A stretch of DNA of 23,263 bases, taken from positions 1 to 23,263 of the forward strand of contig QFBU01000021.1 in assembly GCA_003265975.1 (NCBI GenBank). The letters run 5' to 3'. This DNA is from Candidatus Marinamargulisbacteria bacterium SCGC AAA071-K20 (lineage in GTDB: Bacteria > Margulisbacteria > Marinamargulisbacteria > GCA-2716485 > AAA071-K20). The notes below the pieces were generated by a model. The model saw only the letters and a program-made list of their open reading frames with translations, was not told where the DNA came from and did no database searches. Below are positions 16,362 to 23,263 of the stretch, in pieces. Within the stretch, counting starts at the first letter, position 1. Every line of letters starts with the position of its first letter. The position numbers were made by a program, and so were the translations under genes.

Positions 16362-16836
16362 TAAATTTTTCCTCTAGCGCATATTGTACCTCTTTTGGAA
16401 CAAAAGCTGAAACATCAGACTTGAAGTGGGCCAACTGCCTCACTACGCTAGAGCTTAGATAAGAATATTTTAAATCTGTCATTAAAAAGATAGTATCAAC
16501 GTTGTCATTAAGCTTTTGGTTGGTGTGGGCTAATTGAAACTCATAGTCGAAGTCAGAAACAGCCCGCAAGCCTCTTATAATTGTGCTTATTTCAGAGCTT
16601 TTACAATAATCAGCTAATAAACCTTTAAAAGCTGTAACAATAATTCCTTGATCACTCGGAAATATTTTCTTTATTAACTCGACTCTTTCTTCTGAAGTGA
16701 AAAAGGGTTTTTTAAAGGGATTATCAAATACAGCAACATGAACTACATCAACAATTTTTTGGGCTCTTTTGATGATATCTATATGTCCATTTGTAATGGG
16801 ATCGAAACTTCCGGGATATAAGGCTTGTTTAATCAT
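16354..16836 (-). CDS. coaD: Phosphopantetheine adenylyltransferase
   Basis: Penultimate step of coenzyme A synthesis: it transfers AMP from ATP to 4'-phosphopantetheine. It is 160 aa, the standard length. The nucleotidyltransferase signature is GSFDPITNGH (9-18), with the T/HxGH motif at 15-18, and the ATP-binding C-terminal block YSYLSSSVVRQLA. The RGLRAVSDFDYEFQLAHTN segment is typical. The ATG lies within the last codons of rsmD (8-nt overlap, ATGATTAA) and the stop lies within the next gene (ATGAATGA). rsmD-coaD is a very common gene pair. Confidence 0.98.
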   Translation of the reverse strand: MIKQALYPGSFDPITNGHIDIIKRAQKIVDVVHVAVFDNPFKKPFFTSEERVELIKKIFPSDQGIIVTAFKGLLADYCKSSEISTIIRGLRAVSDFDYEFQLAHTNQKLNDNVDTIFLMTDLKYSYLSSSVVRQLAHFKSDVSAFVPKEVQYALEEKFNE

Positions 16837-17368
16837 GAGTTATTAGTCCTATCAGTGTGTCTCCATACTTGTGAATAGTTGGAGTAAGTTTAAAGTCTTC
16901 AAATGGAACCTTCATTTTTTTTGAAAATTCCACAATTAGTATTCCACCTGAAGAAAGTATATCAAATTCGTAAATCTGCTTCAATGCAATTTGGTATAAA
17001 TCGGGGCTATCCCAGGGAGGATCGAAAAAGATAAGGTCAAATTTTCCACGGCAGACTTGAAAAAATGAAGAGAGTCTTTTTCTTACTATTTTTAATTTTT
17101 CTTGATCTTCTTCGCTCAATAGTTCTTTGTTTTTTCGTATGATTGATGTATCTGTATCTACAGAAACAACGAGTTCGGCGCCTCTAGAGATAGCTTCTAT
17201 AGAAATTCCACCTGTACCACAACATAAATCTAAAACTCTAGATTGAGGGAGTTTGTTATGTATTATGCTAAATACAGCCTCTTTTACTCGATCTTGAGTT
17301 GGTCTTAGCGTTTTATTTTTAGGAAACGTTAATTTCCTTCCTTTATATTTTCCAGCAATTATTCTCAT
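16829..17368 (-). CDS. rsmD: 16S rRNA (guanine966-N2)-methyltransferase
   Basis: SAM-dependent rRNA methyltransferase acting on G966 of 16S rRNA; 179 aa. It shows the family start MRIIAGKYKGRKL, the LRPTQDRVKEAVFS block, the SAM-binding motif VLDLCCGTGGISIEA (45-59), and the catalytic FFDPPW (114-119, Trp where Tyr is usual). GGAG lies about nine nt upstream. The ATG overlaps the recG stop by one base (TAATG) and the end overlaps coaD. Confidence 0.95.
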   Translation of the reverse strand: MRIIAGKYKGRKLTFPKNKTLRPTQDRVKEAVFSIIHNKLPQSRVLDLCCGTGGISIEAISRGAELVVSVDTDTSIIRKNKELLSEEDQEKLKIVRKRLSSFFQVCRGKFDLIFFDPPWDSPDLYQIALKQIYEFDILSSGGILIVEFSKKMKVPFEDFKLTPTIHKYGDTLIGLITHD

Positions 17369-19437
17369 TAGTTTAGTTGTAACTCCAAAAGTTCAGTATG
17401 TTCTTCCATTAATTTCTTTTTTATCTTTCTATAATCTAAGGATTCTAGGTTCGGGTCGTCTTTAATAATTTTTTCAGCTACTTGTTTTGAACAAACGAGA
17501 ATGCTTTCATCTTTAATTAAATTTGCCAGATTAAAGTCTGGAATTCCCGATTGCTTTGTTCCTAACATATCTCCTGGCCCTCTAATTTTCAAATCAATTT
17601 CAGATAATTTGAATCCGTCATTAGTTTCAACCATCGCTTTAATTCGCCCCTTACCCGAATCAGACTTTGGATTACCTACCAGGAAGCAATCACTTTGTTG
17701 CCCGCCCCTACCAATACGCCCTCGAAGTTGATGGAGCTGAGAAAGGCCAAATCGCTCGGCATGTCTGATTATCATCATCGACGCGTTAGGAACATCGATT
17801 CCAACCTCAATAACTGTTGTAGCTACTAATATTTGGATTTTATTATCTTTGAATTCCTTCATAATTTCTGACTTCTCTTGAGGTTTGAGACGCCCATGAA
17901 TTAACCCCACAGTATAACTTTGAAATTGAGCCTTAATAATTTCAAATCCTTCGACAGCAGATTTTAGGTCCAATTTTTCAGATTCTTCGACTAACGGATA
18001 TACGATATAAAGTTGTTCGCCCATTGAGAGTCGCTTTTTACAATGAGTATACGCGCTCTCTAATTCGGAATCATTAATAAAATAAGTATTTGGGGCTTTT
18101 CTCCCTGGAGGTAGTTCGTCAATTATTGATTTTTCAAGATCTCCAAAACTAGTCAACATAAATGAACGTGGGATTGGAGTTGCTGTGAGAAATAAGGCAT
18201 GGGGATTAATCCCTTTCTTTCTAAGTTCTAACCGTTGAATGACTCCAAACCTATGTTGTTCGTCAATTATTACACAGCCTAAATTTGGTAACTCTACATA
18301 ACCTTGTATTAAAGAATGTGTACCTATCACTATACAGGCTTTATCACCTTTTAATGCTTCAACTGTGGCTCTTTTTTCGGCAGCTTTCATTTTACTTTTT
18401 AAAAGATGAATTTTTATGTCTAAGTTATGAAATAATTTTTTTAATTTCAAGTAATGTTGAACTACTAATATTTCAGTTGGGGCCATTAAGGCGCCTATCT
18501 TTCCTGTTTCAACGGCACACAAGAGTGAAAATATTGCCAAGTCTGTTTTTCCTGATCCGACGTCTCCTTGTACTAATCTATTCATACTAGTGTTTTTAGA
18601 GAGATCTCCCTTTATTTCATTAATTACTCTTTTCTGAGCATTAGTAAGTGTATATTCTAGGTTTGAAAAATAGGCGTCGATTAACTTCCCTTCTACTCTT
18701 AAAGGCTTAGCCATTGAACTTGATCTAAATTGAATTCTTTTTTGACTTAGTCTTAATTGATAATAAAAAAACTCATCAAATACTAACCGGGTTCTTGCCT
18801 TGTTAAAGTTTTCTCTGGAACTAGGATAATGTAATTCGATAATTGATGGTTTCAAGTCCGCTAGGTTTAAAGATCTTTTTAAGGCAATAGGTAGTGGATC
18901 TTCAATTTCAAAGTTGTTCTCTTTAAAAATAGCCTTAGCCACTTTTCTCATTTGATACTGATAAAGTCCAGCTTTAAGTCCATAAATAGGCATTATTGCG
19001 CCCAAGTTCATACTTAGCTCTTCATATGACTGATAAAACTCATGTTCTGAAACGCTTAATTGAGTCTCTTTTTCAAAATGATTAAATTCTACTTTCCCGC
19101 GAACATATACCCAAAGCCCTACGCGTAATACTTTTTTTAAAAATGCCTGATTAAACCATTGGACTGATAGAGTCCCGAATCCGTCAGAAATTTTGCAGTT
19201 AATAATAGTGAGACCAGGACGAACCTTTCGTTCCTTGATGTCTAAAATTCGGCCATATGCCTGAATATTTTCTCCATATTCAATCCCAACTAATTTTGGA
19301 AGTGTTCTTCGGTCATCATATAGTCTAGGAAAATAGTAAACAAAATCGGTTACGTTTCTAATCGATAACTTTTCAAGGTGTTTAGCAAGCTTAGGACCCA
19401 CCCCTTTAATGTATTGTAATGACGCGCTTAAATTCAC
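17368..19437 (-). CDS. recG: ATP-dependent DNA helicase RecG
   Basis: Branch-migrating helicase that reverses stalled forks; 689 aa, the normal length. The N-terminal helix-hairpin and wedge/OB region includes LQYIKGVGPKLAKHLEKL and the PRLYDDRR block. The helicase core has Walker A GDVGSGKT (291-298), motif II DEQH (392-395), motif III TATPIPRS (418-425) and motif VI HQLRGRIGRG. The start is GTG, overlapping the TGA of the upstream gene by 4 nt (GTGA). No Shine-Dalgarno is visible, so initiation probably depends on coupling with the upstream gene. Confidence 0.98.
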   Translation of the reverse strand: MNLSASLQYIKGVGPKLAKHLEKLSIRNVTDFVYYFPRLYDDRRTLPKLVGIEYGENIQAYGRILDIKERKVRPGLTIINCKISDGFGTLSVQWFNQAFLKKVLRVGLWVYVRGKVEFNHFEKETQLSVSEHEFYQSYEELSMNLGAIMPIYGLKAGLYQYQMRKVAKAIFKENNFEIEDPLPIALKRSLNLADLKPSIIELHYPSSRENFNKARTRLVFDEFFYYQLRLSQKRIQFRSSSMAKPLRVEGKLIDAYFSNLEYTLTNAQKRVINEIKGDLSKNTSMNRLVQGDVGSGKTDLAIFSLLCAVETGKIGALMAPTEILVVQHYLKLKKLFHNLDIKIHLLKSKMKAAEKRATVEALKGDKACIVIGTHSLIQGYVELPNLGCVIIDEQHRFGVIQRLELRKKGINPHALFLTATPIPRSFMLTSFGDLEKSIIDELPPGRKAPNTYFINDSELESAYTHCKKRLSMGEQLYIVYPLVEESEKLDLKSAVEGFEIIKAQFQSYTVGLIHGRLKPQEKSEIMKEFKDNKIQILVATTVIEVGIDVPNASMMIIRHAERFGLSQLHQLRGRIGRGGQQSDCFLVGNPKSDSGKGRIKAMVETNDGFKLSEIDLKIRGPGDMLGTKQSGIPDFNLANLIKDESILVCSKQVAEKIIKDDPNLESLDYRKIKKKLMEEHTELLELQLN

Positions 19438-20369
19438 TGGATTTGAGGCAGAGATAATTCAACAGTTTGGTCGATTACCCCGAATAGTGGTCTATTTTCT
19501 TTTGATGTTATTTCTTCATAAGTTACAAAGTTTTCGGCTCGACTCAGGATACTTTTAACTCTGTTAGAATTTAAAAAATAAAGAGTTTTAAAAATATGAT
19601 TTGTAATTAGCTCACTCACTTTTGGTGAAACTAAAGTGGGTGTATCGACTTGAACTATTAACGAAAAGGTTTTCAATTTAGAGGGTTCTTGAATAAGCGT
19701 TTTCATTTTTTTTGAAATATGGCCATATGGTTTTGATTTTTTAATATTAGAGTCATTAATGAGTAAAAGGTTGTCAGTAAAGAAGGTTTTAGAAATTTTG
19801 TCGTAGTCAATTCCGAAATGTGAAGTAGACTGTTTTAAGTCTTTTTCTGCAGAAGCTACTAAATTAATGATGTCTCTTGTGGGTTGAACAATATACTGTT
19901 TCCAGACAATGGCATTAAGAAGCTGCTTTGATAAATATAGTTTAGTAAACCCTCTGGCATAAAACAAAAAACCAATGCTTTCTTTATTAACTAAGTCTGG
20001 CTTAGTTTTTAAAAATAAAATAGAAGAATCAATTTGTTGAAGGATGTTTCTTAGAATTTGAACCTGATCATATAAGGTTAATGTTTCGTAGTGGACTTTC
20101 TGAATACTAAAATAGGCGTTGTAAAATGAGCTTGCCGTTAGGATTGAATAGGCTTCGTTCCTGTCTAATGTTGGAATATTTTCTGTGTCAGTTTGTAGCG
20201 TATCTATTATCATTAATGTTTGTTCTTGAACAACATTAAAAAACTGTTCTTTACCTAATAGAATGGAGTCTTGATATTTATTTAATATTTCAGAGGTATT
20301 TATTTGAGCAAATGAAGGAGACGTTAAAAATAGAGTGAATAAAAATAGAAAACTGCACTTTTTAAACAT
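19434..20369 (-). CDS. Exported protein of unknown function
   Basis: Protein of 311 aa with a clear Sec signal peptide: KK, then a hydrophobic run FLFLFTLFL, then a probable signal peptidase I site after SFA (between A21 and Q22). No lipobox cysteine is seen at the cleavage site, so a soluble periplasmic or secreted protein is expected. The mature part looks mostly helical, with Leu, Ile, Phe and Tyr periodically spaced. It has no catalytic motif I recognise, and could be an alpha-helical repeat protein. The start overlaps the purL stop by one base (TAATG) and its stop overlaps recG, so it sits inside a housekeeping operon. It may be a lineage-specific gene. Confidence 0.75.
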   Translation of the reverse strand: MFKKCSFLFLFTLFLTSPSFAQINTSEILNKYQDSILLGKEQFFNVVQEQTLMIIDTLQTDTENIPTLDRNEAYSILTASSFYNAYFSIQKVHYETLTLYDQVQILRNILQQIDSSILFLKTKPDLVNKESIGFLFYARGFTKLYLSKQLLNAIVWKQYIVQPTRDIINLVASAEKDLKQSTSHFGIDYDKISKTFFTDNLLLINDSNIKKSKPYGHISKKMKTLIQEPSKLKTFSLIVQVDTPTLVSPKVSELITNHIFKTLYFLNSNRVKSILSRAENFVTYEEITSKENRPLFGVIDQTVELSLPQIQ

Positions 20370-22624
20370 TATCTAGGTGTTGATTTCCATAATTCAACAA
20401 GCTCAGTATTAGAAAGAGAGATCAATTCAGTTTTACTTTGTGAAATATTAACAGTTTGATTCTCTGTAGTTTTTCCTAATAGTTGGGGTGTTACATTTGC
20501 TGATTTGCATGACTGCAGGACTGAGTCTAAGTGTTCTGAAGATACAGAAATCACATACCCTCCATTTTCAGAGAATAATGTGGTAATTGGGTTTTTATCA
20601 CTACTTAGAGTTAACTCTAAACCTACACTGGGTAAGGCTCTTTCACCACAGACCATTTCTACAAGAGCCATCCATAGCCCTCCCATTGAAATGTCATGAC
20701 AAGCTGTGAGTTTTCTTGAATTAATTAGATCATGTATAAGTTTGTTTTGTTTGTCTTCTTCATGAAAACGTACTTGAGGTGCAATTTTTTCAGGGTTTTT
20801 AAGAAAAGGAGCTACTTGAGTTCCACCAAATTCTGGAGCTCTGTTTCCAATCATTATTAAGGTTTCATTTGGTGAGTTTAATTTCATCGTTAGCATTGTA
20901 GAAATATCTTCAATTTTACCAGCACATAAAATTACTGGAGAGGGGATAATGGCATTTCCTGTCTTAGATTCATTATATAAGCTAACGTTACCCGATATTA
21001 TTGGAATAGGTTCTCCCTCAATGAAGCCTAAAGCGCTTGCTGCTTCACTAATTCCTCGAACCCCTTCTTTAAAATCGTAAAATACGTCCGGCTTTTGTGG
21101 ATTTCCATAGTTCAGACAGTCTGTTAAGGCTATGGGCTTAGCACCTACACAAATTATATTTCTAACCGATTCAGCAACCGCTGCTGCGCCACTTACAAAA
21201 GGGTCTATTTCGCCATAAAGGTTACTGTCCATTGATATTGTGAGTCCGGTGTTACAGCCTTTAATAGGTGTGACGATTACGGCGTCGCCTTCACCAGGAT
21301 ATAAAACAGTATCGCCTCTTACAGCATTGTCATAAAAACTGTAGATAGGATGCTTAGAAATGTTGTTTTTGTGATTAAGAAGTTTTGTGGCTATCTCTTG
21401 TATTGGAAGCGTGTGTTCAAGCTCTTTATTACTGGAGACTCTTTGGATGTCTCTCTCTCTAGACTCTCTTTTTACACTGACATCTTTTGTGATTGCAGCT
21501 ACAGGTAAGTCACAAACCACCTTACCTTTACTTGTAATTATAAATTGAGATTCAGGAATAATTTCACCTATGACTGCCGCACCGGCACCAGGATAGAGGT
21601 TTGGCATCTCAAAGTCTTTGTTAAAGATTCTAAGCACTGTTTCTGAAAAATGTCTGGGAACTACAATACTGAATCTTTCTTGTGTTTCTGAACATGCGAT
21701 TACTTCGGGGTTTAACCCTTCCATAACCGTATTAACTTTGTCTAAATCAATATTTACGCCCATTCCTCCGCCAACAGCAATCTCTGAAGTGGCACAAGAA
21801 ATTCCACCAGCCCCGAGATCTTTAAATCCAACCTCAACTTTAGCGTCTTTAATTTCTTTTAATAAAACTTTAATAGCTTCTACTAGAACACGTTTTAGAA
21901 AAGGATCGTGGACTTGAACAGCTCCAATATTTTCATTACTGTGATCTAGTGTCGCTGATGAAAAACTGGCACCACCAAACCCTGTGGCGTCTGTAGATTT
22001 TCCGAATAATATAACATCGTAAGGTTCAGTTTTTGCGTTTTCTGGTACGTAACTATGTACGATTTCGTCTTCTGTAAGCAGTCCTAGGGCGGCAACGTTT
22101 ACGAGACAATTGTCGTTATAAGAAGAATGATAAAGGGTTTCACCTCCAAGTACTGGAACACCAAGAGCATTTCCGTAACCTGATACACCAAGAACAACTT
22201 TTTCAGCAATTTCTTCAACAATTGCCGAGTCTTTATCAGTAGCAATTCCAAAATGGAGAGAGTCTAAAACGCCTACTACGTCTGCACCCATGCAATAAAC
22301 ATCTCTGACTACTCCACCAACCCCAGTAGCAGCACCCTCAACAGGTAATACTTGTGAGGGATGATTATGAGATTCATGTGATATAGCAATACAATATTGT
22401 TTTGAATTGTGTTTAGTAAACCTTACTATTCCAGAGTCTTCACCAATACCTAAAGCCACGTCACTACCATTTGTTGGAAGTGTTTGTAATACAGGTTTTG
22501 TACTTTTATATGAGCAATGCTCAGACCACATTGTGTCAAATATGTGAGTTTCTACTTCACTTGGTTTTCTTCCTAAAAGGGCTTCAATTGATTGTTCATC
22601 TTCTTTACTTAGTGCCATAGTCAT
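20369..22624 (-). CDS. purL: Phosphoribosylformylglycinamidine synthase subunit PurL (small type)
   Basis: ATP-dependent amidation of FGAR to FGAM in purine synthesis. The 751 aa place it in the small-PurL class, which needs separate PurQ and PurS; neither is in the window. It shows MWSEHCSYKSTKP (active-site His, 34-40 region), GEDSG (61-65), ISHESHNHPSQVLP from 81, and the duplicated AIRS-like halves, the second starting near the GDTVLYPGEGDAVIV block. The start could be the ATG at 22622-22624 or the ATG two codons later (22616-22618); neither has a recognisable Shine-Dalgarno. It is the first gene of the minus-strand run. Confidence 0.97.
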   Translation of the reverse strand: MTMALSKEDEQSIEALLGRKPSEVETHIFDTMWSEHCSYKSTKPVLQTLPTNGSDVALGIGEDSGIVRFTKHNSKQYCIAISHESHNHPSQVLPVEGAATGVGGVVRDVYCMGADVVGVLDSLHFGIATDKDSAIVEEIAEKVVLGVSGYGNALGVPVLGGETLYHSSYNDNCLVNVAALGLLTEDEIVHSYVPENAKTEPYDVILFGKSTDATGFGGASFSSATLDHSNENIGAVQVHDPFLKRVLVEAIKVLLKEIKDAKVEVGFKDLGAGGISCATSEIAVGGGMGVNIDLDKVNTVMEGLNPEVIACSETQERFSIVVPRHFSETVLRIFNKDFEMPNLYPGAGAAVIGEIIPESQFIITSKGKVVCDLPVAAITKDVSVKRESRERDIQRVSSNKELEHTLPIQEIATKLLNHKNNISKHPIYSFYDNAVRGDTVLYPGEGDAVIVTPIKGCNTGLTISMDSNLYGEIDPFVSGAAAVAESVRNIICVGAKPIALTDCLNYGNPQKPDVFYDFKEGVRGISEAASALGFIEGEPIPIISGNVSLYNESKTGNAIIPSPVILCAGKIEDISTMLTMKLNSPNETLIMIGNRAPEFGGTQVAPFLKNPEKIAPQVRFHEEDKQNKLIHDLINSRKLTACHDISMGGLWMALVEMVCGERALPSVGLELTLSSDKNPITTLFSENGGYVISVSSEHLDSVLQSCKSANVTPQLLGKTTENQTVNISQSKTELISLSNTELVELWKSTPR

Positions 22625-22697
22625 TATTGTAAAGTTAAACTGAAAATCTTTAAAGCATCCTTTTTATTTTTAGACGTATGAAAGAATCTCATTATGT

Positions 22698-22717
22698 TAC
22701 CACGTATTTACATGGTA
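22698..22717. promoter_or_regulatory. Imperfect dyad between purL and the ORF6N gene (operator-like)
   Basis: TACCACGTA and TACATGGTA face each other across a two-base centre, pairing at eight of nine positions. Outside lie AAAGAAT (22681-22687) and ATTCTTT (22717-22723), a second inverted pair that is not centred on the first. The site lies in the 124-bp gap between divergent genes, where a repressor site would be expected. TATACA (22725-22730) could be a plus-strand -10, but no convincing -35 was found. Confidence 0.35.
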
Positions 22718-22748
22718 TTCTTTTTATACACTCAAAAAAGGAAGATTA

Positions 22749-23228
22749 ATGACAAAATACTTAACAAATATTAACGAATCTACTATTCAATCCAAGATAC
22801 TACTTTTTCGAAATTTAAAGGTGATGTTGGATAGAGACCTATCTGAATTATATGAAGTAGAAACAAAAGTATTAAACCAAGCCGTTAAACGGAATAGGCA
22901 TTCGTTTCCCAAGGATTTTATGTTTCAACTTTCTGAGTCTGAAAAAAATAAAGTAGTCACAAGCTGTGACCGGTTTAAATCGTTAAAATATGCAGGATCT
23001 CCCCCTTTTGCTTTTACAGAATATGGAATATTAATGTTGTCCTCTGTTTTAAAATCGAATATTGCCCGTAAAGCAAATATTACAATTATTAGAGCCTTCG
23101 TTCATTTTAATAAAAATCAATCCACTGATTATCTCAACCAACGGTTTTCTGATATTGATCTCAAGTTTAAGGAGGTGCATGCGGCATTAAAGGTTTTATT
23201 TCAGGATAGTAATACTTTATTGGTTTAG
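22749..23228 (+). CDS. ORF6N-domain protein (phage-type DNA-binding/antirepressor family)
   Basis: Protein of 159 aa with the ORF6N domain at about 14-118: FRNLKVMLDRDLSELYEVET, LNQAVKRNRHSFPKDFMFQL and PPFAFTEYGILMLSSVL, followed by ANITIIRAFVHF. Members occur in phages and as scattered chromosomal genes and are thought to bind DNA or act as antirepressors; the precise role is not known. The C-terminal tail (RFSDIDLKFKEVHAALKVLF) is probably helical. It ends shortly after and lacks the basic tail ending in -IGF seen in many relatives, so it may be slightly shortened. AAGGAAG lies just upstream of the ATG. No other phage gene is visible. Confidence 0.85.
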   Translation: MTKYLTNINESTIQSKILLFRNLKVMLDRDLSELYEVETKVLNQAVKRNRHSFPKDFMFQLSESEKNKVVTSCDRFKSLKYAGSPPFAFTEYGILMLSSVLKSNIARKANITIIRAFVHFNKNQSTDYLNQRFSDIDLKFKEVHAALKVLFQDSNTLLV

Positions 23229-23243
23229 AGATTTATTGGTTTA
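23216..23243 (+). repeat. 12-bp direct repeat at the end of the ORF6N gene
   Basis: TTTATTGGTTTA occurs twice, at 23216-23227 and 23232-23243, sixteen bases apart. The first copy contains most of the stop codon. It may be a small local duplication, or chance in AT-rich DNA. The last 20 bases of the window hold nothing else that I can support. Confidence 0.4.
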
Positions 23244-23263
23244 TTTGGTTAGTGGCATAATTT

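Noticed and set aside
1..23263. CRISPR arrays, insertion sequences, rRNA genes
   Set aside because: No regularly spaced repeats, transposase frames or rRNA sequence were seen; nearly all bases are accounted for by recognised genes.

Overview
The window is AT-rich bacterial chromosome with tightly packed core genes: transcription, translation, ribosome biogenesis, proline, purine and CoA synthesis. RpoB is short and close in sequence to the cyanobacterial type, while RpoC is one undivided chain carrying a trigger-loop insertion of the kind found in Gram-negative-type bacteria. With Shine-Dalgarno-led genes, tRNA-Trp directly in front of secE, and an rsmD-coaD-coiled-coil gene order, this suggests an uncultured relative of the Cyanobacteria/Melainabacteria/Margulisbacteria group. 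That placement is inference (moderate to low confidence) and no taxonomic marker search could be run.

Layout. (1) 11-10683, minus strand, transcribed leftward: tRNA-Trp, secE, nusG, rplK, rplA, rplJ, rplL, rpoB, rpoC. This is the classical transcription/translation supercluster, probably driven from one strong promoter at 10727-10755. (2) 10684-10893: a divergent promoter region. (3) 10894-14545, plus strand: rplU, rpmA, obg, proB, proA, as one operon. (4) 14553-22624, minus strand: purL, an exported protein of unknown function, recG, rsmD, coaD, a coiled-coil protein, rph and a JAMM-type metalloprotease. The first seven overlap their neighbours by 1-14 nt, so translation is probably coupled along the run. 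(5) 22625-23263: a short intergenic region with an imperfect dyad, then a plus-strand ORF6N-domain gene, the only accessory (phage-type) gene seen.

No clearly new multi-gene system is visible. The most unusual point is secE. Its conserved N-terminal helix is encoded, but no ATG, GTG or TTG lies upstream of it in frame. The candidates are an AUU start, a -1 slip at GGGTTTA directly after an out-of-frame ATG, or a single-base sequence error. Other points worth a look are an acidic NusG extension, a hairpin between rplL and rpoB, the stand-alone JAMM protease, and the unrecognised exported protein between purL and recG.
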